Shown: in pieces, positions 44,485-58,135 of the stretch | Layout of the letters: each line of letters starts with the position of its first letter | How positions within the stretch are numbered: the stretch's first letter is position 1 | NCBI RefSeq assembly: GCF_028595325.1 | Contig: NZ_JAQQXR010000009.1 | Span: 62,001-126,000, forward strand | Source of the DNA: Janthinobacterium fluminis | GTDB lineage: Bacteria; Pseudomonadota; Gammaproteobacteria; Burkholderiales; Burkholderiaceae_D | Length of the DNA stretch: 64,000 nucleotides | Direction: 5' to 3' | The notes under the pieces: model-generated | The model's input: only the letters and a program-made list of their open reading frames with translations | What the model was told of the DNA's origin: nothing | The model's database searches: none | Translations under genes and position numbers: made by a program

Positions 44485-47067
44485 ATGCCCGCCGCCGCGA
44501 TGAAACAGCAACTGCGCGAGCAGTTGAAGCGCCAGTTGAAGGCCGACCGCCAGGTGGTCATCGCCGCCTTCGAGGCCGACGGCAAGCCGGAGAAGCTGTT
44601 GCGCAGCCTGCGCCACAGCGTCGACGCGGTGCTGGCCGGCGCCTGGCAGGCGGCCGCGCTGCCGGCGGACACGGCGCTGGTCGGCGTCGGCGGCTACGGC
44701 CGCGGCGAGCTGTTCCCCTATTCCGACGTCGACCTGCTGATCCTGCTCTCGCACGCCCCCGACGCGGCCACCCGCGAAAAGCTGGAGGGGCTGGTGCAAC
44801 TGCTCTGGGATCTGGGCCTGGAGATCGGCCACAGCATCCGCACCGTCGACGAGTGCATGAGCGAGTCGCGCGCCGACATCACCGTACAAACGAGCTTGCT
44901 GGAGGCCCGCCTGGTCTGCGGCGACGCCGCCCTGTTCGCCGAGCTGCAGCGGCGCTACCGCGAGGCGCTCGACCCGCAGGCGTTTTTCCACGCCAAGACG
45001 GCCGAGATGCGCCAGCGCCACGCGAAGTACGAGGACACGGCCTTCAGCCTGGAGCCGAACTGCAAGGAGAGCCCGGGCGGCCTGCGCGACCTGCAGGTGA
45101 TCCTGTGGGTGGCCAAGGCGGCCGGCCTGGCCAGCTCCTGGCGCACGCTGGCCACCGGCGGCCTGATTACCCAGACCGAGGCGCGCCAGTTGATGGAGAA
45201 GGAGCGCGCCTTTAAGGACATCCGCGTGCGCCTGCACCTGCACGCGGGGCGGCGCGAGGACCGCCTGGTGTTCGACGTGCAGACGGCGATCGCCGAGTCG
45301 GTCGGCCTGCAGGCCACCGGCAGCGGCGTGCACATGCGCCGCGCCAGCGAGTACCTGATGCAGCGCTACTACTGGGCCGCCAAGACGGTGACCCAGTTGA
45401 ACACGATTTTGCTGCAGAACATAGAGAACCGCCTGTTCGCCCAGGCCAGCGAGGCGGTGGCCATCAATCCCCGCTTCAACGAGGTCAACGGCCTGATCGA
45501 CATCAGCGCCGACAACACCTTCGCGCAGAACCCCTCGGCGATGCTGGAGATTTTCCTGCTGATGACGGCGCACCCGGAGCTGAAGGGCATGACGGCGCGC
45601 GCCACCCGCGCGCTGTGGCACGAGCGCTTCAAGATCGACGCCGCGTTCCGCCAGGACCCGGCCAACCGCGCGCTGTTCCTGCGCATCCTGCAGGCGCCGG
45701 TGGGCGTCATCCACGCGCTGCGGCGCATGAACGATTTGAGCATACTGGGGCGCTATCTGCCGAATTTCCGCCGCATCGTCGGCCAGATGCAGCACGACCT
45801 GTTCCATGTGTACACGGTCGACCAGCACATCCTGATGGTGGTGCGCAATATGCGCCGCTTCACGATGCCCGAGCACGCCCACGAATACCCGTTCTGCAGC
45901 CAGCTGATGGCCAATTTCGCCCAGCCCTGGCTGCTCTACGTGGGCGCGCTGTTCCACGACATCGCCAAGGGCCGCGGCGGCGACCACTCGAAGCTGGGCA
46001 CCGTCGACGCCGCCCAGTTCTGCCACGAGCACGGCATGGCCGCCGAGGACAGCGCGCTGGTCGTCTTCCTCGTCGAGAACCACTTGACGATGTCGCAGGT
46101 CGCGCAAAAGCAGGACTTGTCGGACCCGGACGTGATCCAGGCCTTCGCCAAGGTGGTGCGCGACGAGCGCCACCTGACGGCCCTGTACCTGCTGACGGTG
46201 GCCGACATCCGCGGCACCAGCCCGAAGGTGTGGAACGCCTGGAAGGGCAAGCTGCTGGAAGACCTGTACCGCATCACGCTGCGCGTGCTGGGCGGCGAGC
46301 CGCACTCGGCCGACCGCGAGCTGAAGAACCGCCAGCAGGAGGCGCTGGCCACGCTGCGCCTGTACGGCCTGCCGCCGGACGCCCACGAGGCGCTCTGGCA
46401 GCAGCTCGACGTCGCCTACTTCCTGCGCCACGACGCCTCCGACATCGCCTGGCAGACGCGCTCGCTGTGCGACCGCCTGAACAGCGACAAGCCGGTGGTC
46501 AAATGCCGTCTGGCGCCGATCGGCGAGGGTTTACAGGTGGCCGTCTACACGCCCGACCAGCCCGACCTGTTCGCCCGCATCTGCAGTTATTTCGACCGCA
46601 AGAACTTCAGCATCCTCGACGCCAAGATCCACACGACGCGGCACGGCTACGCCCTCGACACCTTCCTCGTCACCGAACAGAACTTCGCCAAGAGCTACCG
46701 CGACATCATCAGCCTGATCGAGCACGAGCTGGGCGAGCTGCTGCTGTCGCAGGCGCCGCTGCCGCCGCCCGGCAAAGGCCGGCTGTCGCGGCTGTCGCGC
46801 ACTTTCCCCTTCCAGCCGACGGTGGACCTGCGCCCGGACGAGCGCGGCCAGTACTACCTGCTGTCGATCGCCGCCAACGACCGCACCGGCCTGCTGTACG
46901 CCATCGCCACCGTGCTGACCAAGTACCGCGTCAACCTGCACACGGCGAAGATCATGACCCTGGGCGAACGGGTCGAAGACGTCTTCCTCGTCGACGGCGC
47001 CACGCTCAACAACGCCCGCAACCAGATTTTGCTGGAAACCGATTTACTCGACGCGCTCAAGGTGTGA
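44485..47067 (+). CDS. glnD: bifunctional uridylyltransferase/uridylyl-removing enzyme GlnD
   Basis: An 860-residue nitrogen sensor that modifies and demodifies PII proteins. The nucleotidyltransferase motif [17 protein letters not shown] is at ~70; the HD hydrolase motif [12 protein letters not shown] is at ~490; two ACT domains lie at ~690-760 and ~790-860 ([20 protein letters not shown]), which bind glutamine. Full length, no missing domain. Tightly linked to map. Confidence 0.97.
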   Translation: MPAAAMKQQLREQLKRQLKADRQVVIAAFEADGKPEKLLRSLRHSVDAVLAGAWQAAALPADTALVGVGGYGRGELFPYSDVDLLILLSHAPDAATREKLEGLVQLLWDLGLEIGHSIRTVDECMSESRADITVQTSLLEARLVCGDAALFAELQRRYREALDPQAFFHAKTAEMRQRHAKYEDTAFSLEPNCKESPGGLRDLQVILWVAKAAGLASSWRTLATGGLITQTEARQLMEKERAFKDIRVRLHLHAGRREDRLVFDVQTAIAESVGLQATGSGVHMRRASEYLMQRYYWAAKTVTQLNTILLQNIENRLFAQASEAVAINPRFNEVNGLIDISADNTFAQNPSAMLEIFLLMTAHPELKGMTARATRALWHERFKIDAAFRQDPANRALFLRILQAPVGVIHALRRMNDLSILGRYLPNFRRIVGQMQHDLFHVYTVDQHILMVVRNMRRFTMPEHAHEYPFCSQLMANFAQPWLLYVGALFHDIAKGRGGDHSKLGTVDAAQFCHEHGMAAEDSALVVFLVENHLTMSQVAQKQDLSDPDVIQAFAKVVRDERHLTALYLLTVADIRGTSPKVWNAWKGKLLEDLYRITLRVLGGEPHSADRELKNRQQEALATLRLYGLPPDAHEALWQQLDVAYFLRHDASDIAWQTRSLCDRLNSDKPVVKCRLAPIGEGLQVAVYTPDQPDLFARICSYFDRKNFSILDAKIHTTRHGYALDTFLVTEQNFAKSYRDIISLIEHELGELLLSQAPLPPPGKGRLSRLSRTFPFQPTVDLRPDERGQYYLLSIAANDRTGLLYAIATVLTKYRVNLHTAKIMTLGERVEDVFLVDGATLNNARNQILLETDLLDALKV

Positions 47068-47093
47068 GCCGTCCCACCATTTGAAATAGAACC

Positions 47094-47843
47094 ATGACTG
47101 AAGAATTATTACGCCTCTCCAAACGCATGTCCGAGCTGGGCCTGTGCTCGCGCCGCGAAGCCGATGAATGGATCGCCCGCGGCTGGGTGCGCGTCGACGG
47201 CAAGGTCGTCTCCGAGCTGGGCAGCAAGGTCTACCCGAGCCAGCGCGTCACCGTCGAGCGCCAGGCCGCCGCCGAGCAGTCGAAGCGCGTGACGGTGCTG
47301 ATCAACAAGCCGGTCGGCTACGTCAGCGGCCAGGCCGAGGACGGCTACACGCCGGCCATCGCCCTGATCAACGCGGAAAACCGCTGGGCCGAGTGCAAGG
47401 CCAGCGAGCAGTTCCACCCGACCCAGTTGCGCAGCCTGGTGGCCGCCGGCCGCCTCGACATCGACTCTGTCGGCCTGCTGGTGCTGACCCAGGACGGGCG
47501 CGTGGCCAAGCAGTTGATCGGCCACGACACCGACATCGACAAGGAATACCTGGTGCGGGTCGCCTACACGAAGGGCGGGCGGCTGCCGGACGCCGACCTG
47601 AAGCGCCTGAACCACGGCCTCTGGCTGGACGGCAAGCCGCTGCTGCCGGCGAAAGTGCGCTGGCAAAACGACGACCAGCTCAGTTTCACCCTGCGCGAAG
47701 GCAAGAAACGCCAGATCCGCCGCATGTGCGAGGCCGTCGGGCTGAGTGTGCTCGGGCTGAAGCGGGTGCGCATCGGCCGCGTCAAGCTGGGCGATCTGCC
47801 GACCGGCCAGTGGCGCTATCTGGGGCCGGACGAGCAATTTTGA
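47094..47843 (+). CDS. RsuA-family pseudouridine synthase (RluF-like)
   Basis: A 249-residue enzyme that isomerises uridine in rRNA. An S4 RNA-binding domain (residues 5-60, RLSKRMSELGLCSRREADEW) precedes the catalytic domain with GRLDIDSVGLLVLTQDG (catalytic Asp), KEYLVRV and REGKKRQIRRMCEAVG. The pattern fits RluF/RluB-type enzymes of 23S rRNA; the precise site is not decidable here. It starts 26 bp after glnD. Confidence 0.9.
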   Translation: MTEELLRLSKRMSELGLCSRREADEWIARGWVRVDGKVVSELGSKVYPSQRVTVERQAAAEQSKRVTVLINKPVGYVSGQAEDGYTPAIALINAENRWAECKASEQFHPTQLRSLVAAGRLDIDSVGLLVLTQDGRVAKQLIGHDTDIDKEYLVRVAYTKGGRLPDADLKRLNHGLWLDGKPLLPAKVRWQNDDQLSFTLREGKKRQIRRMCEAVGLSVLGLKRVRIGRVKLGDLPTGQWRYLGPDEQF

Positions 47844-47998
47844 ACCCTGGCGGGCGGCAACGCGGCCATGCTTGTTTTTGCCGCTGTACAATCTGGCAAT
47901 TCTGAAGCATAGTGTCGTGGAATTCCAATCTTGCTGCTTAGCAAGTCCAGGAACACCGCCCGCACCGAAGTCTGTAATTATTAAAGAGATAAGCTGTC

Positions 47999-48766
47999 GT
48001 GAACGATCCTATTCCGAATCCCCTGCGCAAAGGTCCGCCCAGCCTGGCGGAAGCCACCGATCCCATCCCGCCGGGCGCCAAACCGCACCACATGAGCGAT
48101 CCGTGGGACATCGGCGAAGCGCTGGCGCGGCTGGCCGAGGGCGGCGACGCCGTCACCATCTACCCGGCCGACGGCGTTGCGCCGGTGATGGCGCGCATCC
48201 TCTCGGTCGACGAGGAATTGCCGCATTTCGTGGTGGAGCTGAACGATGGCAGCTTTTTGCCGCCCGGCTCGGCCACCTTCGTCGCCTGGGTGCACAGCGC
48301 CAAGCTGCAGTTCACGCTCAGTTCCGGCTGGGTCGCCCAGGACGGCCAGCCGACCCTGCTGCCGGCCGACTTCCCCGCCGAATGCCTGGTGCTGGAGCGG
48401 CGCGAGTCGGCCCGCCTGGAGGCGCCGCTGGGGGTCTACCACGTCGCCGCCTTCGTGCTGGAGGGGCGCCCCTACGAACTGCAGCTGTATGATTTCTCGA
48501 TAGGCGGCGTCGGCATGCGCGCCCATCCGCGCGACACCGTCGGCCTGTACGTGGGACGCAAGCTGTCGCGCGTGCGCCTTGAGCTGGGGCCGGAGAAGGT
48601 CATGATCGCCGACCTGGAAATCCGCCTGTCGCGCTCCTTCCGCTCCTTCCTGCTGGGCGAGCAGGTGCAGATCGGCTGCCGTTTCCTGAACCTGTCGCCG
48701 GCCCTGCAGGAAGAACTCAAGCAGCTGCTGGCCGGCATGAGCAGCGGCCGCAAGCGCGGCGCCTGA
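47999..48766 (+). CDS. flagellar brake protein YcgR (PilZ domain)
   Basis: A 255-residue protein with a YcgR N-terminal domain (residues ~35-125) and a C-terminal PilZ domain. The cyclic-di-GMP motifs RRESAR (~133-138) and DFSIGGVGM (~164-172) are both present. YcgR-type proteins bind c-di-GMP and act on the flagellar motor. The start is GTG with an AAAGAGAT ribosome site. The 155-bp upstream spacer contains TACAAT at ~47885, a possible -10. No flagellar genes are adjacent. Confidence 0.88.
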   Translation: MNDPIPNPLRKGPPSLAEATDPIPPGAKPHHMSDPWDIGEALARLAEGGDAVTIYPADGVAPVMARILSVDEELPHFVVELNDGSFLPPGSATFVAWVHSAKLQFTLSSGWVAQDGQPTLLPADFPAECLVLERRESARLEAPLGVYHVAAFVLEGRPYELQLYDFSIGGVGMRAHPRDTVGLYVGRKLSRVRLELGPEKVMIADLEIRLSRSFRSFLLGEQVQIGCRFLNLSPALQEELKQLLAGMSSGRKRGA

Positions 48767-48793
48767 CGGCTGCCCGGGCAGGCCGGGCGCGCC

Positions 48794-49326
48794 TCAATCG
48801 TCGTCGTCCGGGTCCAGCTCGGGGAACATCACCTCGGTGTAGCCAAATTGCGTGAAATCGGTGATGCGCATCGGGTACAGGATGCCGTTCAGGTGGTCCA
48901 CCTCGTGCTGCACGACGCGGGCGTGAAAACCGTCGACGTCGCGGCTGATGGCGTTGCCGAACTGGTCCACGCCTTCGTAGTGCAAGTCGGTCCAGCGCGG
49001 CACGCTGCCGCGCAGGCCGGGCACCGACAGGCAGCCCTCGAAGGCGCTTTCCTGGCGCTGCGACAGCGGCGTCAGCACCGGGTTGATCAGCACCGTTTCC
49101 GGCACCTGCGGCGCGTCCGGGTAGCGGGCGTTCTGCTTGAAGCCGTAGATCACCAGTTGCAGGTTGACGCCGATCTGCGGCGCGGCCAGCCCGGCGCCGT
49201 TGGCCGCGTGCATGGTGTCGAACATGTCGACGATCAGCGCGTCCAGTTCGGCGCCGCCGAATTCGCGCACCGGCTCGGCCACCCGCAGCAAGCGCGGATC
49301 GCCCATCTTCAAAATCTCGCGTACTG

Positions 49327-49330
<4 letters not shown>
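48794..49330 (-). CDS. def: peptide deformylase
   Basis: A 178-residue deformylase removing the N-formyl group from nascent proteins. All three motifs are seen: [19 protein letters not shown] and QHEVDHLNG. It begins [14 protein letters not shown], the usual start. It shares 4 bp with the galU stop (49327-49330). A second, map-independent type of def gene may exist elsewhere; this copy lacks the typical gcl/fmt neighbour. Confidence 0.95.
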
Positions 49331-52579
<3,249 letters not shown>

Positions 52580-52588
52580 TTACACAAA

Positions 52589-53695
52589 TCAGCTAAATAA
52601 ACGCAATGCGCGGGGGGAGCCGGCCGGAATGTCGGCGCCTTCCATTTCCTGGTAAAACTCGCGCACCTGGCCGGCGATTTCCGCCAGCGCGGCGTCGGAC
52701 AGGGCCTGGTTGCTGTCGTCGACGATGGTGGCGTCCAAACGCGCCACCAGCGACTTGGCGCAGGCCACCATCGCGCCGAAGCCGTCGCGCGCCGAAGCCA
52801 CGCAGGGCACGTCGAGCAGCAGCGTCAGACGCGCCGTGGTTTCCTCGGCCAGCGTGACGTTGGTCGACAGCGAGAACAGGAAGCCGCCCTCGCCGTCCGG
52901 CATGACGAAGCGGCCGTCCGGACGCACGTCGAAGCCCTGCTTTTCCAGCGCGCCGATCAGCGTGCTGATGGCCCACGGCGCGCCGTTGCTGTGCAGGTTC
53001 ACGCCCAGCTGGGCGTCGTGGCCGGCGACGAAGCGGTGCAAGGTGCGCGCCTCGGCCATGACCTCGATCATGTCCGGGATTTCCGGCTCGGCGCCGATGT
53101 CGTCGGCGACGACGCGCAGGCGCGTGACCAGTTCCGAGTATTCCAGTTCGTTCAGCGCCGTCGTCCGGCTGGCCAGTTGCACGCCGCCCTGCAGCTGGGT
53201 ATACACCCCGCCGTGGGTGATCGCTTCCCAGTCGCCGTTGACGTGCAGGCCGATGTAGTGGACCGGCTTGTTGCCAACCAGGCGCAGGGTCTGCAGCACC
53301 GGCAGGATTTTGTCGCCGCGCACCGGGGCTTCCAGCGCCAGCGGCAGCAGGCAGTCGATCAGCGGGTCGACCAGGCTGGTGGCCAGCTCGGCCGCCGGGG
53401 TGGCGGCGTCGGCGCCGCGCGCCGCCGGCTCGGCCGCCGGGTCCGCGGCGTCCGTGGCGGCGGCCGCGTGGGCCGCCGCTTCCGGCGCGGCGCCCAGGTC
53501 GAAGCTGGGCTCGTGCCGGGCCGCCGGCGCCGAGGCCGGCGCCGCGCCGGCGCGCATCAGCACGTCGTCGTGGTCGCTGGAAAAGGCCCGTTCGACGCTT
53601 TTCTTGGCCTTGTGCTCCTGCCATTTGTTGTACGAGAAAACGCCGACGATGAAGACGCCGCCGGCTCCGAATAAGGTCATTTGTAAGTCTGTCAT
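52589..53695 (-). CDS. zipA: ZipA-like cell division protein
   Basis: A 368-residue protein with an N-terminal membrane anchor (residues ~5-22), a charged and Ala/Pro-rich linker (~35-110), and a C-terminal ZipA FtsZ-binding domain (~225-360, with LHSNGAPWAISTLIGALEKQGF and FLFSLSTNVTL). It tethers FtsZ to the inner membrane. The C-terminal domain is clear although the middle is diverged from enterics. It overlaps the smc stop by 4 bp and is followed closely by ligA. Confidence 0.86.
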   Translation of the reverse strand: MTDLQMTLFGAGGVFIVGVFSYNKWQEHKAKKSVERAFSSDHDDVLMRAGAAPASAPAARHEPSFDLGAAPEAAAHAAAATDAADPAAEPAARGADAATPAAELATSLVDPLIDCLLPLALEAPVRGDKILPVLQTLRLVGNKPVHYIGLHVNGDWEAITHGGVYTQLQGGVQLASRTTALNELEYSELVTRLRVVADDIGAEPEIPDMIEVMAEARTLHRFVAGHDAQLGVNLHSNGAPWAISTLIGALEKQGFDVRPDGRFVMPDGEGGFLFSLSTNVTLAEETTARLTLLLDVPCVASARDGFGAMVACAKSLVARLDATIVDDSNQALSDAALAEIAGQVREFYQEMEGADIPAGSPRALRLFS

Positions 53696-56600
53696 GCTGC
53701 TTGGGCCTCGGAAGCGAAGTTTGCGGCGGATTCCATATCCACCGCCACGATGCGCGACACACCTTGTTCCTGCATCGTCACACCGATCAATTGATGGGCC
53801 ATTTCCATCGCAATTTTATTATGCGAGATGAAAAGGAATTGGGTCTGGTCGGACATCCGTTTGACCATTCTACAAAAACGTTCTGTGTTGGCGTCGTCCA
53901 GCGGCGCGTCGACCTCGTCGAGCAGGCAGAACGGCGCCGGGTTCAGGCGGAACATCGAGAACACCAGCGCCGTCGCCGTCAGCGCCTTTTCGCCGCCGGA
54001 CAGCAGGTGGATGGTGGCGTTCTTCTTGCCCGGCGGCTGGGCCATGACCTGCACGCCGGAATCGAGGATTTCGTCGCCCGTCATCGTCAACTTCGCCTGG
54101 CCGCCGCCGAACAGGATGGGGAACAGCTCGGAGAAGTGGAAGTTGACCTTGTCGAAGGTGTCCTGCAGCAGCTCGCGGGTTTCCTTGTCGATCTTGGCGA
54201 TGGCGTCTTCCAGCGTGTTGATCGCCTCGGTCAGGTCGGCGTTCTGGGCGTCGAGGAAGTTCTTGCGCTCGGACGCCTGGGCCAGCTCGTCGAGGGCGGC
54301 CAGGTTGACGGCGCCCAGCGCCGCGATGGCGTTGCCCAGGCGCGTCACCTCGCCCTGCAGGTAGGACGGCCGCATGTCCGGGTGCAGCTTTTCCGTCAGC
54401 GCCGCCTCGTCGGCCGCCACTTCCAGCAACTGCTGGGCGAACTGCTCCTGGTTCAGGCGCGCGGCCTGTTCCTTGAGCTGCATTTCCATGATCTTGTCGC
54501 GCTGCGGCTGCAGGCTGCGCTCGGACTGGGTGCGGGCGTCCTCGGACAGGCGCAACTGCTGGGTGATCTGGTCGAGCTCGTGGCGCGCGTCCGCCAGCGC
54601 CCGCTCCTGCGTCGTGCGGCGCTCCAGCAAATCCTGCAAGCCGTCGCTGGCCGCGCCCGATTCGAGGTTTTCCAGCTCCAGCTGGCCGGCCTGCAGGCTG
54701 CCGATGACCTGGGCCGCCTGCGTCGTCGCCGTGGCGATGTTGCGGCGCAGCTCCTCGATCTTGGCGCGCTGCGACTTGTCGGCGAATTCCGCCTCCTGCG
54801 CCGCCCTTTCCAGGTCGCGCAGCTGCGCGCGCGCGTCCGTCAGGCGCTGCTCCTTCAGCAGGAAGTCGCTGTGGCCGTCCTCGTGCTGCTGCTGCAGATC
54901 GCCCAGGTCGCAATCGAGCTGCTCGAACTTTTCCTCCGACTCCAGCTTCACCTGCATCTGCTCGGCTTCCTGCGCGGCGATCTCTGCCAGGTCGGCCTGG
55001 ATCTGCGTGCTGCGCTGGTTGAAGCGGGCCTCGACCTCGGACAGCTTGACGACGTCGAGCTGCAGCGTGTGCACCGACTGCGTCAGGCTTTGCACGCGCT
55101 GGCGCAGCTCGGCCAGCTGGCGCGTCAGATTGGCGACGGCGGCGTCGGCCCGCACCGAGCGGGCGCGCGCCTCATCGGCCAGCAACTGCTGGGCGCGCAA
55201 CTGCTTGTCGATATTCTCGATTTCCTGCTGGCGGCCCAGCATGCCTTCCTGCTCCGAATCGGCGGCATAGAAGCGCACGCTAGACTGCGTGATCACATGG
55301 CCCTGGCGCGTGACGAAATAGCCGCCGGCCGGCAGCTTGCCGCGCTCCTGCAGCGCCTCGGCCGCGTCGTCGATGGCGTAGGCGTTGTGCAGCCAGTCCT
55401 GCAGCAGGCCGCGCAGGCCGGGGTCGTTCAGCTTGAGCAGATTCAGGAAGGGTTTCAGGCCGGCCACGTCGGCGCCCGCCGCCGGGGCGGCGGTCGAGGG
55501 CGCGAACAGCGCCAGCTTGGCCGGCGGCGCGTCGTTGAAGAAGGCCTTGGCCCAGTCGATGTTCGACACTTGCAGGGCGCTGGTGCGCTCGCGCAGGATC
55601 GCTTCCATCGCCGTTTCCCAGCCCTGCTCGATCTGCAGCTTCTGCCACAGCCGCGGCAAGCCGTCCAGCTCGTGCTTCTGCAGCCACGGCTGCACCTTGC
55701 CCTGGGTTTGCACGCGCTCCTGCAACTGGCGCAGCGCGCTCAGGCGCGCCTCCAGCTGGGCGTTGGCGGCCGTCTCGGCGTTCACCTGCGCCTGCGCCTG
55801 CTGCCGCTCCTGCTCCAGCAGCGGCTGCTGTTCCAGGGACTCTTCCAGAAGGAAGCCCTGCTCTTCCAGCGCCTGCTGCTTTTCCTCCAGCTGCAGCTTC
55901 AGGTTCGCCAAATGGCTGCTGTCGGGCAGGCTCAGGCCGTTCTTTTCCTGCTGCAGGCGTTCGCGGCGCGACAGCAGGCCGGCCAGGATGTTCGAGGCGT
56001 TGCGCTGGTGCGCGGACTCCAGCTCCAGCTGCTGCTGCGCCTGCATGATCTTGGCGCGCGACTCGGTGCTCTTGCGCTGCGCCTCGCGCCAGGCCAGGTC
56101 CAGCGCCGGCAATTGCTCGTTCTTTTGCTCGGCCATCATCTGCGACTGCTCGACGCGGGCGGCCAGCTCTTCGAGGCGGAACTCGGCCTCCTCGATCTGC
56201 TCCTGCTGCTCCAGGGCCTGGTTCTGCCACTGGTCGCGCTGCGCCGTCAGCGACGCCAACTGCGCCTGCAGGCGCGCGCGCGACTCGATGACGAACTTGA
56301 TCTGCGCCTCCAGGCTGCCGATCTCGGCATTGGTCTGGTACAGATGGCCCTGCGCCTGGTGCAGGCGGTCGCCGACGGCGAAATGGGCCTGGCGCATCTG
56401 CTCCAGCGTCAGTTCGACGTTGCGCAGCTTCGCCGTCTGCTCTTCCAGGTCCGTCTGGGCCTGCTCGACTTCGCGGAAATAGCGCGTCTGCTCGTTGTGC
56501 GCCTCGTTCTTGCGCAGCAGCCAGAGCAGTTTTTGCTTCTCGTCCTGGTCGCTTTGCAGCGAGTGGAATTTGTTGGCGACGACGGCCTGGGCCTCCAGCT

Positions 56601-57219
56601 TTTCCAGGTTGGCGTTGAGCTCGCGCAAGATGTCCTCGACGCGCAGCAGGTTCTCGCGGGTGTCGTGCAGGCGGTTTTCCGTCTCGCGGCGGCGCTCCTT
56701 GTATTTCGACACGCCGGCGGCCTCCTCCAGGAAGACGCGCAACTCCTCGGGGCGCGATTCGATGATGCGGGCGATCATGCCCTGGCCGATGATGGCGTAG
56801 GCGCGCGGGCCGAGGCCGGTGCCGAGGAAGATGTCCTGGATGTCGCGCCGCCGCACCGGCTGGCCGTTGATGTAATAGGTCGAGGTACCGTCGCGCGTCA
56901 GCGTGCGCTTGACGGCGATTTCCGCGTACTGGCCCCACTGGCCCGAAGCCTTGCCGTCGTTGTTGTCGAACACCAGCTCGACCGAGGCGCGGCCGGCCGG
57001 CTTGCGGTGCGTGGAACCGTTGAAAATAACGTCCTGCATCGACTCGCCGCGCAACTCCGAGGCTCTCGACTCGCCCAGCACCCAGCGCACGGCGTCGATG
57101 ATGTTCGACTTGCCGCAGCCATTCGGGCCGACGACGCCGACCAGTTGTCCAGGCACCTGGAAATTGGTGGGATCGACGAAGGACTTAAACCCCGACAATT
57201 TAATGGAAGATAGACGCAC
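53692..57219 (-). CDS. smc: chromosome segregation protein SMC
   Basis: An 1175-residue SMC ATPase. Walker A GPNGCGKSNIIDAVRW is at 31-46, with long coiled coils (~165-505 and ~665-1000), a hinge at ~515-650, and the C-terminal signature LLSGGEKALTATALVF with Walker B CLLDEVDAPLDDAN. It works with ScpA/ScpB, not in this window. It is the first gene of the smc-zipA-ligA-galU-def string, which matches the usual beta-proteobacterial order for smc-zipA-ligA. Confidence 0.97.
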   Translation of the reverse strand: MRLSSIKLSGFKSFVDPTNFQVPGQLVGVVGPNGCGKSNIIDAVRWVLGESRASELRGESMQDVIFNGSTHRKPAGRASVELVFDNNDGKASGQWGQYAEIAVKRTLTRDGTSTYYINGQPVRRRDIQDIFLGTGLGPRAYAIIGQGMIARIIESRPEELRVFLEEAAGVSKYKERRRETENRLHDTRENLLRVEDILRELNANLEKLEAQAVVANKFHSLQSDQDEKQKLLWLLRKNEAHNEQTRYFREVEQAQTDLEEQTAKLRNVELTLEQMRQAHFAVGDRLHQAQGHLYQTNAEIGSLEAQIKFVIESRARLQAQLASLTAQRDQWQNQALEQQEQIEEAEFRLEELAARVEQSQMMAEQKNEQLPALDLAWREAQRKSTESRAKIMQAQQQLELESAHQRNASNILAGLLSRRERLQQEKNGLSLPDSSHLANLKLQLEEKQQALEEQGFLLEESLEQQPLLEQERQQAQAQVNAETAANAQLEARLSALRQLQERVQTQGKVQPWLQKHELDGLPRLWQKLQIEQGWETAMEAILRERTSALQVSNIDWAKAFFNDAPPAKLALFAPSTAAPAAGADVAGLKPFLNLLKLNDPGLRGLLQDWLHNAYAIDDAAEALQERGKLPAGGYFVTRQGHVITQSSVRFYAADSEQEGMLGRQQEIENIDKQLRAQQLLADEARARSVRADAAVANLTRQLAELRQRVQSLTQSVHTLQLDVVKLSEVEARFNQRSTQIQADLAEIAAQEAEQMQVKLESEEKFEQLDCDLGDLQQQHEDGHSDFLLKEQRLTDARAQLRDLERAAQEAEFADKSQRAKIEELRRNIATATTQAAQVIGSLQAGQLELENLESGAASDGLQDLLERRTTQERALADARHELDQITQQLRLSEDARTQSERSLQPQRDKIMEMQLKEQAARLNQEQFAQQLLEVAADEAALTEKLHPDMRPSYLQGEVTRLGNAIAALGAVNLAALDELAQASERKNFLDAQNADLTEAINTLEDAIAKIDKETRELLQDTFDKVNFHFSELFPILFGGGQAKLTMTGDEILDSGVQVMAQPPGKKNATIHLLSGGEKALTATALVFSMFRLNPAPFCLLDEVDAPLDDANTERFCRMVKRMSDQTQFLFISHNKIAMEMAHQLIGVTMQEQGVSRIVAVDMESAANFASEAQAA

Positions 57220-57291
57220 GTTATTGTAAAGTTCCTCGCCTCGACTGGCATTGTTTTCTCAAGGGAAAAGGCGGCAGAAGTGGATTCAGCC

Positions 57292-57315
57292 TTGCGGGCC
57301 AAGTCGGGCCCGCAA
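57292..57315. repeat. inverted repeat upstream of smc
   Basis: TTGCGGGC and GCCCGCAA form perfect 8-bp arms separated by 8 bases, in the 183-bp spacer between the PAP2 gene and smc, 73 bp before the smc start. No T-run follows on the minus strand, so it is not a clear terminator; it may be an operator or leader hairpin for smc. Confidence 0.4.
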
Positions 57316-57402
57316 ATTTACGCCTGTGAAAAGTGGCTCATCATACCATTTCACGGCCTCATTCTGGCCGAAAAACGCCTGCGGCGTGCGCGCCCCGCGC
57401 TC

Positions 57403-58035
57403 CTAGCGGAACAGGGGATGGCGTTGCGCCAGTTTCCAGTCGCTGCGCTCGAAAGGCCGCTCGCGCCCCGACAAATGCAGGGCCAGCTCGGTGAGCCATT
57501 GTTCCGTCGGCACGGGCTCTACGTTCGGCGTCAACAGCAGGCCGCACAGGCTCAGCGCCACCAGCGTGCGGCTCAGGACCAGCTCGCGCATGGCGCCGGC
57601 CCGGTACAGGAAGATGCCGGCCAACAGCAAGCCCAGCAGGGAGCCGCTGATCGCCTCGGACGAGGAATGGGCGTTCACCTGCACCCGCGAAACGGAAATC
57701 AGCAGGGCCAGCGCGACGCCGGCGACGACGCCCAGGCCGCGCAGGCCGGGCCGGGCGCCTTTCAGGATCACGAAAAACGCCACCGGCAGGATGGCGCCGG
57801 CGCGCATCGCGTGGCCGCTGATGCCGGCGAACTCCAGCGTGGCGCTGCCGATGCCCCAGCCGATGAACAAGACCTTGGTCACCACCACCAGCGCCATGCC
57901 GACGCCGAACAGCAGGCACCACTCCAGCGCCAGGCGCCATGTCTTGCCGCCGGCCAACCACAGCGCGATCGCCAAGCCCGCGGGGGCCATGACAGCCATG
58001 CTGCCCACCAAACTCAATCCTGTCCACCACATCAT
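57403..58035 (-). CDS. PAP2-superfamily membrane protein
   Basis: A 210-residue membrane protein with five or six hydrophobic helices. Two of the three PAP2 phosphatase motifs are visible: ISGHAMRAG (motif 2, His) and SRVQVNAHSSSE (motif 3, His with Glu rather than Asp). Motif 1 (KxxxxxxRP) is not recognisable. Relatives dephosphorylate phosphatidate or undecaprenyl diphosphate; the missing motif leaves activity in doubt. The start MMWWTGL at 58035 is chosen because the N-terminal extension to 58101 lacks a membrane pattern. Confidence 0.75.
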   Translation of the reverse strand: MMWWTGLSLVGSMAVMAPAGLAIALWLAGGKTWRLALEWCLLFGVGMALVVVTKVLFIGWGIGSATLEFAGISGHAMRAGAILPVAFFVILKGARPGLRGLGVVAGVALALLISVSRVQVNAHSSSEAISGSLLGLLLAGIFLYRAGAMRELVLSRTLVALSLCGLLLTPNVEPVPTEQWLTELALHLSGRERPFERSDWKLAQRHPLFR

Positions 58036-58135
58036 TATTCGACAACTTCCACGCGACAAAGAGGCTCTACTATGCCACGATACAGCCGGGAACGCTTCCA
58101 CAAACGTGCGCGGCGGCGCAAACGGCCGCCGGTTT

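Noticed and set aside
53701..57213. 1170-residue open frame antisense to smc
   Set aside because: It mirrors smc almost exactly and is Leu/Gln/Arg low-complexity, the expected mirror of a coiled-coil gene.
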